A DNA stretch of 55,469 nucleotides from Dehalococcoidia bacterium (lineage in GTDB: Bacteria; Chloroflexota; Dehalococcoidia; Dehalococcoidales; Fen-1064): positions 1 to 55,469 of the forward strand of contig DUEV01000015.1 of assembly GCA_011170375.1 (NCBI GenBank), given 5' to 3'. Under the pieces are notes generated by a model. That model had not been told where the DNA came from, ran no database searches, and was given only the letters and a program-made list of their open reading frames with translations. Made by a program: the position numbers and the translations under genes. Each line of letters opens with the position of its first letter. The first letter of the stretch is position 1. This document shows, piece after piece, positions 36,587 through 45,189 of this stretch.

Positions 36587-36616
36587 CAACATCTAAACAA
36601 AAGAGGGGAGGGGTAT

Positions 36617-38323
36617 ATGCCTCGATGTGACCTGGTACTACTGCACGCGCCCAGCGTATACGATTTTCGTGAGAAACCTATCCTGTACGGACCGGTCAGC
36701 GACCAAATTCCGTCGTCACCGGTGTTCGAGATGTACCCCATCGGCCTTACCAGCATTGCCGAGTACCTGGAACGTGCTGGCTACCGGGTGCGCATCGTCA
36801 ATCTGGCTGTAAGGATGCTGACCGACCGTAACTTTGACGCCGAGGCGATGATAGCAAAACTCGAGGCACCCGTCTTCGGCATCGACCTGCACTGGATGGT
36901 GCACTGTCACGGTTCAATCGAGGTAGCCCGGCTGGTTAAAAAACATCACCCCGAAGCCAAAGTCCTGTTCGGCGGTTTCTCTGCATCCTACTGGTACCGA
37001 CAACTGATGGAGTACCCCGTGATAGACTATATCCTTCGCGGCGATTCCACCGAGGAGCCGCTTCGGCAACTTATACACTGCATCCAGAACAACAAAGAGC
37101 CGGAAATGGTGCCCAATCTTGTCTGGCGTGACAGCCAGGGCGAAATACGAGAAAATCCCTTCAATCACGTCCCAACCGACCTCAGTCACGTGATGCAGAG
37201 ACATTATGTCAACACAATACGCTCGGTTATCAGGTACCGCGACCTCGCCAGCTATACGCCTTATGCCGGGTGGAAGGACTACCCTATCAGCGCCGTGTTC
37301 ACCTGCCGCGGCTGCACCCACAACTGCACTATTTGCGGCGGTTCCGCTACAGCCTTTCGTAATTCCTTTTCTCGCCCTAAGCCGGTATTCCGTTCCCCAG
37401 AGGCTGTTGCTCGGGATATCAAGCAGATTTCACGTTTCAGCAACGGACCGGCCTTCGTCCTCGGTGACCTGCGACAGGCCGAAGACAACTACGCCCGCGA
37501 GCTGTTCCAGCTGCTCTGCGAAAAGAAGGTCAAAAATCAGCTTATCTTCGAGGTGTTCGAACCCGCCCCGAAAGAGTTCCTTCAAAAGATGGGGCAAGCA
37601 GCACCGGACTTCTGCCTAGAGATGTCCCCGGAGTCGCACGACCCCGAGGTAAGGAAGGCGGAGGGCAGACACTTCACGACAGAGGCGATGGAGCAGACCT
37701 TTCGCGATGCCCTTGATGCCGGTGCCAGCCGCATCGACGTCTTCTTCATGATGGGCATCGGCAAGCAAACACCGCAATCGATCCTGGATACCGTCGAGTA
37801 CTGCGGCCATCTGCTGGACAGGTTCGGCAGGGACAAAAGACTCTTCCCCTTTATTGCCCCCCTAGCCCCCTTCCTCGACCCAGGCAGCCCCGCCTTCGAG
37901 AACCCGGACAAACACGGCTACCGCCTCCTTTTCAAGACGGTGGAGGAGCACCGACAGGCACTTTTGCAGCCAAGCTGGAAATACTCTCTGAACTACGAAA
38001 CGGAATGGATGAGTCGTGAGCAACTTGTAGAGACTGCCTATACGGCCATGATACGACTGAACAGTTTGAAGGCAGAATACGGTGTCATCTCTCAAGAGAT
38101 GGCGGAGGCAGAGAACCAGCGGCTCGAAGCCGCCCAAGCAATGAGACACACCATCGACGAGATAGTGGTAAGGGGCGACCATGAAGCCTTAAACAACCTT
38201 AAAGACGAGATTGACCGGATAAACCTGTCGGCTCATACCCACTGGGAGGAGTTAAAGCTCCCTGTAGGGGCTACGCCGGTAAGGTTCCTGCGTTCGCTCC
38301 TGTCCTGGGCAACTGGCCGATAA
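36617..38323 (+). CDS. B12-binding-domain radical SAM protein
   Basis: A 568-residue class B radical SAM protein. Residues about 1-175 are a cobalamin-binding Rossmann domain (LVLLHAPSVYDF, VFGIDLHWMV, VLFGGFSAS), without the DxHxxG lower ligand seen in methionine synthase. The SAM motif is Cys233-x3-Cys237-x2-Cys240 (GCTHNCTICGGS). It resembles the TIGR04190 (Ta0216) group as far as memory allows. A helical C-terminal region follows. Possible chemistry is methylation at unreactive carbon or ring rearrangement. It closes the gatB-led operon after UbiA, which hints at a prenyl lipid substrate. Confidence 0.85.
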   Translation: MPRCDLVLLHAPSVYDFREKPILYGPVSDQIPSSPVFEMYPIGLTSIAEYLERAGYRVRIVNLAVRMLTDRNFDAEAMIAKLEAPVFGIDLHWMVHCHGSIEVARLVKKHHPEAKVLFGGFSASYWYRQLMEYPVIDYILRGDSTEEPLRQLIHCIQNNKEPEMVPNLVWRDSQGEIRENPFNHVPTDLSHVMQRHYVNTIRSVIRYRDLASYTPYAGWKDYPISAVFTCRGCTHNCTICGGSATAFRNSFSRPKPVFRSPEAVARDIKQISRFSNGPAFVLGDLRQAEDNYARELFQLLCEKKVKNQLIFEVFEPAPKEFLQKMGQAAPDFCLEMSPESHDPEVRKAEGRHFTTEAMEQTFRDALDAGASRIDVFFMMGIGKQTPQSILDTVEYCGHLLDRFGRDKRLFPFIAPLAPFLDPGSPAFENPDKHGYRLLFKTVEEHRQALLQPSWKYSLNYETEWMSREQLVETAYTAMIRLNSLKAEYGVISQEMAEAENQRLEAAQAMRHTIDEIVVRGDHEALNNLKDEIDRINLSAHTHWEELKLPVGATPVRFLRSLLSWATGR

Positions 38324-38327
38324 TAGG

Positions 38328-38642
38328 CTACACTATCACCACCCCGGTCCCGTAGGCCAGAATCTCAGAAGCATTACTCATTATCATCGAGGTGGTAAAC
38401 CTAAGTCCGATGATGGCATTCGCCCCCTGACTCTCGGCATCCTCTACCATACGTTGAAGGGCTTGCTCTCGTGACTCAGCCATCATCTTGGTATAGTCGA
38501 TTATCTCACCACCCACCAGACTCCGCAGCCCAGCCATGATGTCCCTGCCCACATGCCTCGCCCGGATGGTGCTTCCTCTAACCAGACCAATGGTGCGGGT
38601 GATATTCTTACCCTCTATCTTCTCCGCGGTGGTAATAATCAT
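38328..38642 (-). CDS. YbjQ/UPF0145 family protein
   Basis: A 104-residue member of the UPF0145 (YbjQ) family, with IEGKNITRTIGLVRGSTIRA, a central VGGEIIDYTKMMAESREQAL and GANAIIGLRFTTS. The family forms pentamers and has been called a putative heavy-metal-binding domain; function is unknown. Its ATG overlaps the stop of the small membrane protein gene upstream by four bases. Confidence 0.92.
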   Translation of the reverse strand: MIITTAEKIEGKNITRTIGLVRGSTIRARHVGRDIMAGLRSLVGGEIIDYTKMMAESREQALQRMVEDAESQGANAIIGLRFTTSMIMSNASEILAYGTGVVIV

Positions 38643-38854
38643 TTATCAACCTCCTTGAAATCCTCTTTCTTGGCCTTACTTAATCTATCCTTAATAGCCA
38701 CGCCAATGAGAATCAATAACCCAATCCCGATGGCCCCGACAGCTATTCTAATCAGGATATGAATCTCGCTTGAAGTGAAAAAAGCCTGGAGTGACCACCC
38801 GATCAAAGCTATTATGCCTATACCAATGAAGATAAAAGCCACGTTCTGCAGCAT
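38639..38854 (-). CDS. Small two-helix membrane protein
   Basis: A 71-residue protein with helices at about 5-25 and 32-54 followed by a charged tail (KDRLSKAKKEDFKEVDK). The family is not recognised. It is translationally coupled to the YbjQ gene by a four-base overlap. GGAGG precedes the ATG. Confidence 0.75.
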   Translation of the reverse strand: MLQNVAFIFIGIGIIALIGWSLQAFFTSSEIHILIRIAVGAIGIGLLILIGVAIKDRLSKAKKEDFKEVDK

Positions 38855-38895
38855 TTCATTGCCTCCTTTTTAAAACGGTTCGGGTAACACGTATT

Positions 38896-39345
38896 CTAAT
38901 CCTGTGCCTCTACAAGACTCTTGAGATTGTTTATGATTTCCTGAATACGCTTTCCTACCACACCACCCATCAGCGCTACTAGCATTCTGCCAAGAACTCC
39001 CCAAGGCATCTCCAATTCCTCGGTACACGTAAATTTACTCCCCGATGGAGTGGCCTCAATAGCCCACACCTGGTCGTCTCTTCTAGTACTGGCTGGCCCC
39101 GAGGTCATCCTGAATGCCAGCCTCTCGTTCTCCACCCATTCCGTGACCTCATAGCTGAGCTTCATCAGCATGGGGCCGTTCTTCTCCTCATAATAGAAGG
39201 TAGTGCCTACACCACTGCGCTGCTCGCCGGTATACTCAAACTTCGCAAGTAGGGTAAACCACTGCATTATCTTCTCAGGCTCGACGAGGAAGGGCCAGAT
39301 TTTCTCAGGCGGTGCGGCAATCTCTATAGACCTCTGTATCCTCAT
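38896..39345 (-). CDS. SRPBCC (START-like) family protein
   Basis: A 149-residue protein with the polyketide cyclase/SRPBCC pattern: IQRSIEIAAPPEKIWPFLVE at the N-terminus, a central YEVTEWVENERLAF and a long C-terminal helix. Such proteins bind hydrophobic ligands in a helix-grip cavity. It lies 41 bases upstream of the membrane protein gene on the same strand. The ligand cannot be inferred. Confidence 0.88.
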   Translation of the reverse strand: MRIQRSIEIAAPPEKIWPFLVEPEKIMQWFTLLAKFEYTGEQRSGVGTTFYYEEKNGPMLMKLSYEVTEWVENERLAFRMTSGPASTRRDDQVWAIEATPSGSKFTCTEELEMPWGVLGRMLVALMGGVVGKRIQEIINNLKSLVEAQD

Positions 39346-39393
39346 ACCTGCCTCCTTGCCATCACTTGAATGTACAAATGATAGAAGGGCTAG

Positions 39394-39465
39394 TTACTGC
39401 TTCTCACTTTCGGCAAACCCAATCATGTTGAGGATTTCATTCATACACTGGCTGCAAGCCTTCAC
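39394..39465 (-). CDS. Possible 23-residue CxxC peptide downstream of a methyltransferase
   Basis: The frame starts with GTG overlapping the TAG stop of the methyltransferase gene and encodes VKACSQCMNEILNMIGFAES, then EKQ and TAA. The stop/start overlap would allow translational coupling. The CxxC and amphipathic helix look protein-like, so it could also be a frameshifted tail of the methyltransferase. At 23 codons this could be chance. Confidence 0.3.
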   Translation of the reverse strand: MKACSQCMNEILNMIGFAESEKQ

Positions 39466-40094
39466 TATTTCTTAATGCCACACGCCAGCATCATCTTGGG
39501 CATCCCCAGCCCCTTATCATATTTGATGGAGACCTCAGAGAACCCGGCATCTTCCATCATCTGCCGCACTTCACCTTCGGTCAAGGCACTCATCCCATAG
39601 TTCTTAACTTCCTTGGAATGGTCTTTTCCATCTTCGGCGTTGTACTCTATGCTGACGACTGCCCTTCCTCCGGGGCGCAATACCCTACACATTTCCTTCA
39701 AAGACTCTAGAGGTTTGGGGAACACAATAAAACTACCCATCGAGGTGACCGCACTGAACCTGTTATCTTCCCAGGGGAGTTGCGATGCCTCGCCATGAAC
39801 GATTGCTGCCGTTCCGGCTGCGATGCGGTCCCTATGTTTATTAGTTGCCATCTCGACCATGACCTCAGAGTAGTCAAGAGCAGCGATGCTGTTCACGTGA
39901 GAGGCATACCTTTTCAGGAAATAGCCAGCTCCACAGCCAACATCAAGGACATCATCTTCGGGCTGTAGATTCAATACCGGAGCGACACGCTTATATATGG
40001 CACTATGACCGAGAGGCATAACCCAGCCTACAAAACGACCTACCAATCCCCTGGGTAGCAAAGGCTGGGGGAGTTTCTTCGTTGGAGCATCCAC
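39465..40094 (-). CDS. Class I SAM-dependent methyltransferase (UbiE-like)
   Basis: A 209-residue methyltransferase. Motif I is DDVLDVGCGAGYFLKR, then IAALDYSEVMVEMA, GEASQLPWEDNRFSAVTSMG and VLRPGGRAVVSIE. The substrate is unknown. An N-terminal basic-Pro segment (TKKLPQPLLPRGLVG) precedes the fold. It lies 17 bases downstream of cysS on the same strand and about 120 bases before the SRPBCC gene. Confidence 0.87.
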   Translation of the reverse strand: MDAPTKKLPQPLLPRGLVGRFVGWVMPLGHSAIYKRVAPVLNLQPEDDVLDVGCGAGYFLKRYASHVNSIAALDYSEVMVEMATNKHRDRIAAGTAAIVHGEASQLPWEDNRFSAVTSMGSFIVFPKPLESLKEMCRVLRPGGRAVVSIEYNAEDGKDHSKEVKNYGMSALTEGEVRQMMEDAGFSEVSIKYDKGLGMPKMMLACGIKK

Positions 40095-40111
40095 CTTTAC
40101 ACCTCCTTTGA

Positions 40112-41629
40112 TTACCTTTTACGCTTCCACACCGTCCCCTGGGGGGTATCCTCAAGGGCGATACCTGCTTCGGCCAGTCTAGCCCGAATAAAATCAGCTA
40201 AATCAAACCTCTTCTCTTTCCTCGCAGCATCACGAACACCAGTGAGAAGATTTAGATAGCCACGAACATGTTCTAAATCTTGAGCCTCAGTTACTTTCTG
40301 AACCACCCACTCGAGCTTAAGCCGACGGGCTTCTGCTACCGTATCGTTCCAAAGACCTTTCGCTACCTCTTCGGCAAGATCAGACGCCTCCGCCTCTTTC
40401 AAGGTCAACCCAAGCACACCGGCCAGCTCTGCCAGTATGTTACAAGCCTTAGATGCGTCCATTCCGGCCTCGCCGGCGCGGTTGATTTCCCGAGCCAAGT
40501 CAAAGAGAGCAGCCAGTGCCTGCGCTGTGCCGAAATCATCGTCCATCGCCGCAATAAAGCGATTGTGGTAGTCTTCCGTGTCTATTTGCGCCTCACTCTG
40601 GCTTCCCTCACTCATCCGGCTGGCCGTCTGACGCAGTCGCTCCGCCCCCCTCTCCGACGCCTCTAAGGTCTCCTCGGAATAGGTCAGGGGACTGCGGTAG
40701 TACGAACTGAGGATAAAGATGCGGATGGCGTCGGCGCTGTATTTTTCAAGGGCTTCCCGTATCGTTATCAGGTTGCCCAGTGAGCGGCTCATCTTGGCTT
40801 CGTCCGTCTCGTGCATCTTGAGCAGCCCGTTGTGCAGCCAGTATTTAACGAATGGTTTCTTGCCGGTGAAGCTCTCCGACTGCGCAATCTCATTCTCGTG
40901 GTGGGGGAACAAAACGTCCTGCCCGCCGCCGTGGATGTCAATCTGCTCTCCCAGGTACCTGATGGACATGGCACTGCACTCGATGTGCCAGCCCGGCCTC
41001 CCCTTTCCCCAAGGACTGTCCCAGGACGGCTCGTCCGGTTTCGACTCCTTCCACAGGAGGAAGTCCATCGGGTGCTCCTTGTCTTCTCCCGGCTCGATTC
41101 GCGCCCCGGCCATCATCTGTTCCAGGCTGCGTCCGGACAGCTTACCGTAGTCAGGGACATTCCTTACTCGAAAATAGACATTACCACCGACAGCATAGGC
41201 GAAACCCTTATCAACCAGGCCCTGAACAATCTCTATCATCTTGTCTATCTCGCCCATGGCGCGGGGATAGACATGCGCCGGAAGGACGTTCAGATCCTTC
41301 ATATCCTCGTCATAGCGTTCGACATACTTCTGGGTCAGCTCCGGAACAGAAACGCCCTGTTTATTGGCGTGGGCAATGATATTGTCCTCAATATCGGTAA
41401 TATTCTGGACATGCTTGACCTTATAGCCACGAAACTCAAGGTAGCGCCGGACGACGTCGAAGAAGATATAGCTCATGGCATGGCCAATATGGGCATCGGC
41501 GTAGGGATTAATGCCACAGACATACATCGTTACCTCATCGCTCTGGGGCACGCCTGCGTGCCGTAACGCACTCTGGCGTGCAGGCACGAACTCCTCTTTC
41601 TGTCCCGAAAGGGTATTGAAGACCTTCAT
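40112..41629 (-). CDS. cysS: Cysteinyl-tRNA synthetase with an in-frame insertion
   Basis: Charges tRNA(Cys) with cysteine. The 505-residue class I synthetase has the zinc cysteine in [14 protein letters not shown] at 47-50, HIECSAMS and [25 protein letters not shown] appears as KMSRS. The C-terminal helical domain is present. Residues 17-28 ([12 protein letters not shown]) are extra compared with the usual start, where FVP is followed within a few residues by V-x-MYVCG; a palindrome encodes them. ATG 41629 follows AAGGAAATAGC. It ends the ispD-ispF-cysS set. Confidence 0.96.
   Translation of the reverse strand: MKVFNTLSGQKEEFVPARQSALRHAGVPQSDEVTMYVCGINPYADAHIGHAMSYIFFDVVRRYLEFRGYKVKHVQNITDIEDNIIAHANKQGVSVPELTQKYVERYDEDMKDLNVLPAHVYPRAMGEIDKMIEIVQGLVDKGFAYAVGGNVYFRVRNVPDYGKLSGRSLEQMMAGARIEPGEDKEHPMDFLLWKESKPDEPSWDSPWGKGRPGWHIECSAMSIRYLGEQIDIHGGGQDVLFPHHENEIAQSESFTGKKPFVKYWLHNGLLKMHETDEAKMSRSLGNLITIREALEKYSADAIRIFILSSYYRSPLTYSEETLEASERGAERLRQTASRMSEGSQSEAQIDTEDYHNRFIAAMDDDFGTAQALAALFDLAREINRAGEAGMDASKACNILAELAGVLGLTLKEAEASDLAEEVAKGLWNDTVAEARRLKLEWVVQKVTEAQDLEHVRGYLNLLTGVRDAARKEKRFDLADFIRARLAEAGIALEDTPQGTVWKRKR
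41548..41586. repeat. Palindromic element inserted in frame in cysS
   Basis: On the coding strand GCACGCCAGAGTGCG and CGGCACGCAGGCGTGC form an imperfect stem around TTA. The extra 36 bp (41546-41581) encodes twelve residues absent from typical CysRS. GTGCC and CAGAG recur on both sides, as if duplicated. This looks like a small mobile palindrome that was tolerated in frame. Confidence 0.6.
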
Positions 41630-41642
41630 GCTATTTCCTTCC

Positions 41643-42167
41643 TTACCACTGAACCGGTTCAGCCTGCCCGCCGTCCCTCCGGGACTCCGGCAGGCGGGCC
41701 TCCTCAAGCAGGGCAACTGCGATGGCGGCAATCCCCTCCCCCCGACCGGTGAAGCCGAGCCCCTCTGAGGTGCTGGCCTTGATGCTTACCCGTCCGACCT
41801 CAATCCCCAGCGCCTGGCCAAACCGCTCACACATCCGGTCAATATAGTCCCTCAACCGGGGCTCTTCGGCGATAACCGTAGCATCGATATTAGCCACCTG
41901 CCAGTCGTTCTCTGCCAGCTCGTCCCGCACCCGTTCCAGCAATACCATACTGGAGATATTCTGGTACTCCGCATCACCGGGTGGGAAGTGGCTACCGATA
42001 TCGCCCAGTGCCGCCGCTCCGAGCAGGGCATCGATTACAGCGTGAGTCAGGACATCGGCATCGCTCCAGCCCTCCAGACCCCGCTCAAAGGGGATAACGA
42101 CGCCTCCGAGCACGAGTTGATGCCCCGGAGCGAGCGCATGGACATCGTAGCCAATACCGACACGCAT
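41643..42167 (-). CDS. ispF: 2-C-methyl-D-erythritol 2,4-cyclodiphosphate synthase
   Basis: A MEP-pathway enzyme that cyclises CDP-ME-2-phosphate to MEcPP with release of CMP. It has the metal ligands Asp8, His10 (GYDVHAL) and His42 ([10 protein letters not shown]), and [23 protein letters not shown]. Typical length is about 157-160; this one has 174. The extra tail [17 protein letters not shown] is encoded by a hairpin at 41663-41694. ATG 42167 directly abuts the ispD stop. cysS follows 13 bases downstream. Confidence 0.96.
   Translation of the reverse strand: MRVGIGYDVHALAPGHQLVLGGVVIPFERGLEGWSDADVLTHAVIDALLGAAALGDIGSHFPPGDAEYQNISSMVLLERVRDELAENDWQVANIDATVIAEEPRLRDYIDRMCERFGQALGIEVGRVSIKASTSEGLGFTGRGEGIAAIAVALLEEARLPESRRDGGQAEPVQW
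41663..41694. repeat. Hairpin element in the 3' end of ispF
   Basis: CCTGCC (41663-41668) pairs with GGCAGG (41689-41694) and GTCCC (41673-41677) with GGGAC (41681-41685) around TCC. It encodes most of the unusual C-terminal tail of IspF. A 12 bp palindrome TGAACCGGTTCA (41650-41661) is next to it. Confidence 0.6.
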
Positions 42168-42854
42168 TTATTCCTGCCTCTTGCGCCAGAGGACCTCGGC
42201 CAGGGCCAGGTCTTCGGGCGTGGTCACTTTAATATTATCATAGGAACCCCGATAGAGCTTCACCTCGTAGCCCAGCTTTTCCACGAGCGAAGCATCGTCA
42301 GTAACGTCTTCCTTTAATCGGCGATAGGCTTTATTGATGATGTCAGACCGGAACACCTGCGGGGTCTGGACGGCCCATAGGCTTTCCCGCGCGGGCGTGT
42401 ACTGGACTATCCTATCCCCTCCGGCAACCTTGATGGTATCGGTCACCGGCACTGCCGCCACCGCCACCCCCGTATCCTTGGCCGTTTTCAGACCCGTATC
42501 AATCAGGTCGGGGGTTACCAGGGGGCGGGCACCGTCATGGATAACGACCCACTCGCATTTCTCGAGGCTATCCAGTCCGGCCTTCACCGAGTCTTGACGC
42601 CGCGCCCCGCCAGTACAAGTATCTATCTCCTTTGACCAGTCATGCCCGAGTATCATCTTGCGTACTTCAGCCAGTTTTTCCTCACGGATGACGACGACAA
42701 TCTGCTCAATGGCCGGGCAGTCATTGAAGGCCGCTATTACCCGCGCCAGCAACGGCTCACCACCGATAAGGGCGAACAATTTGTCCTCCCCACCCATTCG
42801 CTTACTTTCGCCGGCCGCCACGATAACAGCCCCGGCACCATTCTTTTTACTCAT
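42168..42854 (-). CDS. ispD: 2-C-methyl-D-erythritol 4-phosphate cytidylyltransferase
   Basis: Transfers CMP from CTP to MEP, the third MEP-pathway step. The 228-residue protein has the glycine-rich VIVAAGESKRMGGEDKLFAL, GGARRQDSVKAGL, VIHDGARPLV and VQTPQVF motifs of IspD. Stop and the ispF start are adjacent, so the two are one transcription unit (fusions of the pair are known in other bacteria). Start is ATG 42854. Confidence 0.96.
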   Translation of the reverse strand: MSKKNGAGAVIVAAGESKRMGGEDKLFALIGGEPLLARVIAAFNDCPAIEQIVVVIREEKLAEVRKMILGHDWSKEIDTCTGGARRQDSVKAGLDSLEKCEWVVIHDGARPLVTPDLIDTGLKTAKDTGVAVAAVPVTDTIKVAGGDRIVQYTPARESLWAVQTPQVFRSDIINKAYRRLKEDVTDDASLVEKLGYEVKLYRGSYDNIKVTTPEDLALAEVLWRKRQE

Positions 42855-42974
42855 ACCTGTATTTAACTCACACTCTCACCAGGATTGAGTTGAGTTTACC
42901 ACATTAGCCTCGGATTTGAAACAACTGGAGGATTATGTTGACTTTCTATTTTTAAGAAGTTATATTTGTTTGGT

Positions 42975-43754
42975 ATGGAAAACCTGAGAAAGTATGGAAG
43001 CGAGCCTTTCAGTTTATCTGTCATTCACGGGGGGCCGGGGGCGCCGGGAGATGTGGCACCGGTGGCTAGAGAGCTTTCCTCTGTTAAGGGGATTCTTGAG
43101 CCGCTTCAAACAGCAGCAACGCTTGAAGGACAGATCCAAGAGCTGAAGAATGTTTTAGAGAAGAACGGAGCTATTCCTCTCACATTGATAGGTCACTCAT
43201 GGGGTGCCATGCTCAGTTTCATTTTTACCGGCCGGTATCCTTCGCTGGTCAAAAAGCTCATACTCGTCGGAGGTGGACCATTCGAAGAGAAATACGACGC
43301 ACATATTGTTGGAACTATTTTGAGCCGGCTGAGCGAAGAAGAGAGAGTGGAAGCCCTGTCCCTAATAGAAACCCTTAACTACCCTGGCATTGATTACAAG
43401 AACCCGCTCATGGGCTAGCTTTTCAGTTTATTTGCCAAAGCTGATTCATATGACCCCCTGCCCCATGATAGTAAGCTACTGGAATACCAGTTTTATATTA
43501 ATCAGAATGTACAGAAAGGATTTAAAGAACTGAGAACCAGTGGGGAACTGCTGGAGCTTGGTAAGAAAATCCAGTGTCCTGTACTGGCAATACATGGCGA
43601 CTACGACTCCCACCTCCCCGAGGGGGCACAAGAACCCCTTTCTCGCATTCTGAAAGACTTTAGGTTCATCCTCCTGGAGAAATGCGGTCATTATCCCTGG
43701 CTGGAACTGAGCGCCAGAGACAAATTTTATGATATTCTTAAGGATGAAATCTAA
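42975..43754 (+). pseudogene. Alpha/beta hydrolase interrupted by one in-frame TAG
   Basis: One reading frame runs from ATG 42975 to TAA 43752, broken only by TAG at 43416-43418. Before the stop are the oxyanion HGGPGAPGD and the nucleophile elbow GHSWGAM. After it, in the same frame, are LAIHGDYDSHLP (acid) and EKCGHYPWLE (catalytic His). Together this is a complete 259-residue proline iminopeptidase-like hydrolase. Loss of the His domain would inactivate the short product. TGG to TAG is the simplest change. TAG is an ordinary stop elsewhere in the window. Confidence 0.85.
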
Positions 43755-43777
43755 TAAATTGCAGAAGTGGTGCTACA

Positions 43778-44179
43778 ATGACAGAAGATAAGTACGCCTC
43801 GAGGCGATTTGATATTGAGCCGGAGGACGTGATTGATGTCGACGTTCTGGAGGCCATCCCGTTCGAGTACCCCGGGTCGGCGACAGAGGTGGTCTACGAG
43901 ACCGAGGAGTTCACCGCTGTCTGCCCCTGGACCGGCCTACCCGACTTCGGTACTCTGACCATCACCTACGTCCCGCAGGACAAACTGGTGGAGATGAAGT
44001 CCCTGAAATACTACCTGACCTCCTTCCGCAACGTGGGCATATTACAGGAGCACGCCGTTAACCGCATCCTCAACGACCTGGTAGCGCTGCTGAAACCAGT
44101 CTCAATGACGGTGGAGGCCGAGTACCGGGAGAGGGGTGGGATAAGGGGATATGCGGTGGCGGAGTGGGAGGAGAAATAA
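43778..44179 (+). CDS. queF: NADPH-dependent 7-cyano-7-deazaguanine reductase
   Basis: Reduces preQ0 to preQ1 in queuosine biosynthesis. The 133-residue short (YkvM-type) form has the catalytic pair Cys49 and Asp56 in [12 protein letters not shown] and the NADPH motif ESKSLKxYL-like [13 protein letters not shown]. The C-terminal EYRERGGI is usual. No other queuosine gene is in the window. It begins 23 bases after the broken hydrolase on the same strand. Confidence 0.94.
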   Translation: MTEDKYASRRFDIEPEDVIDVDVLEAIPFEYPGSATEVVYETEEFTAVCPWTGLPDFGTLTITYVPQDKLVEMKSLKYYLTSFRNVGILQEHAVNRILNDLVALLKPVSMTVEAEYRERGGIRGYAVAEWEEK

Positions 44180-44285
44180 CCTGAATTCCTCTGCCTCAGC
44201 ACCCGAATTAGCACTACCGACACCAAGATAACACACTATTTGGGGACAGGTCCAAAGTCGGGATTCAATAGAGGAGCACGTACTC

Positions 44286-45143
44286 ATGACCACAAATGAA
44301 TTCAATCCAGAGCAGTACAAAGCAGCAACCCAACAGCGGTGGCAGGAAATGGCACCTAGATGGCACAAGTGGTCCCCCTTCTTATCTGAATTGAATCGGG
44401 ACCTTACCAACCAGATGTTAGAGATGGCTGGCATTCGTGCCGGGTTCCGGGTCCTAGACATTGCCGCGGGTGATGGCGACATGTCCATAATAGCAGCTCA
44501 TAGAGTCGGGCCAGATGGCTATGTTCTGGCTACTGATATTTCGTCTAATTTACTTGCTTACGCTGCTTCCGCGGCAGGAGAGGCAGGCTTGGCCCATTTA
44601 GAGACCAGGGTAATGGACGGGGAGAATCTGGAACTCGAAGACAACTCCTTCGATGCAGTTATTTGTCGAAGCGGACTAATGCTGATGCCTGACCCGAAGA
44701 CGGCTATGGCCGAAATCTATCGTGTGCTCAGACTGGGGGGGCGCCTATCCGCCTTTGTCTCTTCCACGCCGGACAAGAATCCATGGTTTGGTCTTTCCGT
44801 TGGTATTCTGAGAAAACATGCCCAGCTTCCACCAGCACCCCCCGGGAGCCCGGGGACCTTCAGCCTTGGTGCGCCGGGTGTATTTGAAGGCATTTTTCAC
44901 GAAGCAGGTTTTCAGAGGGTAGTGACACATTACGTTTCCGGGTCGTTTCCACTCTCATCGGCGGCTGAGTGTGTGGAATTCCTGAAGGATATCGGGCTGA
45001 ACTCCATGCTGGCGTCTTTAAGTGAAGATAAGCAGCAACAGGCATGGGCCGAGGTAGAACAGGCATTGAGCCAACTTGAAGGCCCGGATGGCTTCGTGTC
45101 GCCGGTTGAGGGCATAATTGGTGCCGGGTTAAAATCGAACTGA
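44286..45143 (+). CDS. Class I SAM-dependent methyltransferase (UbiE/COQ5-like)
   Basis: A 285-residue methyltransferase: RVLDIAAGDGDMSIIAA motif I, VLATDISSNLLAYA, a PxxxxFDAVxCRxGLM region (EDNSFDAVICRSGLMLMP) and VLRLGGRLSAFV. A longer C-terminal region with SSAAECVEFLKDIG covers the active site. Substrate unknown. ATG 44286 is preceded by GAGGAG. It converges with the esterase genes. Confidence 0.87.
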   Translation: MTTNEFNPEQYKAATQQRWQEMAPRWHKWSPFLSELNRDLTNQMLEMAGIRAGFRVLDIAAGDGDMSIIAAHRVGPDGYVLATDISSNLLAYAASAAGEAGLAHLETRVMDGENLELEDNSFDAVICRSGLMLMPDPKTAMAEIYRVLRLGGRLSAFVSSTPDKNPWFGLSVGILRKHAQLPPAPPGSPGTFSLGAPGVFEGIFHEAGFQRVVTHYVSGSFPLSSAAECVEFLKDIGLNSMLASLSEDKQQQAWAEVEQALSQLEGPDGFVSPVEGIIGAGLKSN

Positions 45144-45189
45144 GGCTTCGCCAATAAAGCACATGAAGCCGGTCAATGGCCCTTCGCCC

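Noticed and set aside
41630-41731. N-terminal extension of cysS to 41731
   Set aside because: The extension is the complement of the ispF 3' hairpin region, and a ribosome-binding site precedes ATG 41629, which gives the normal CysRS start.
43416-43418. Pyrrolysine or programmed readthrough of the hydrolase TAG
   Set aside because: TAG ends several ordinary genes here (MFS, gatB, GNAT, oadG), and no tRNA(Pyl) is seen in the window; a nonsense mutation is simpler.
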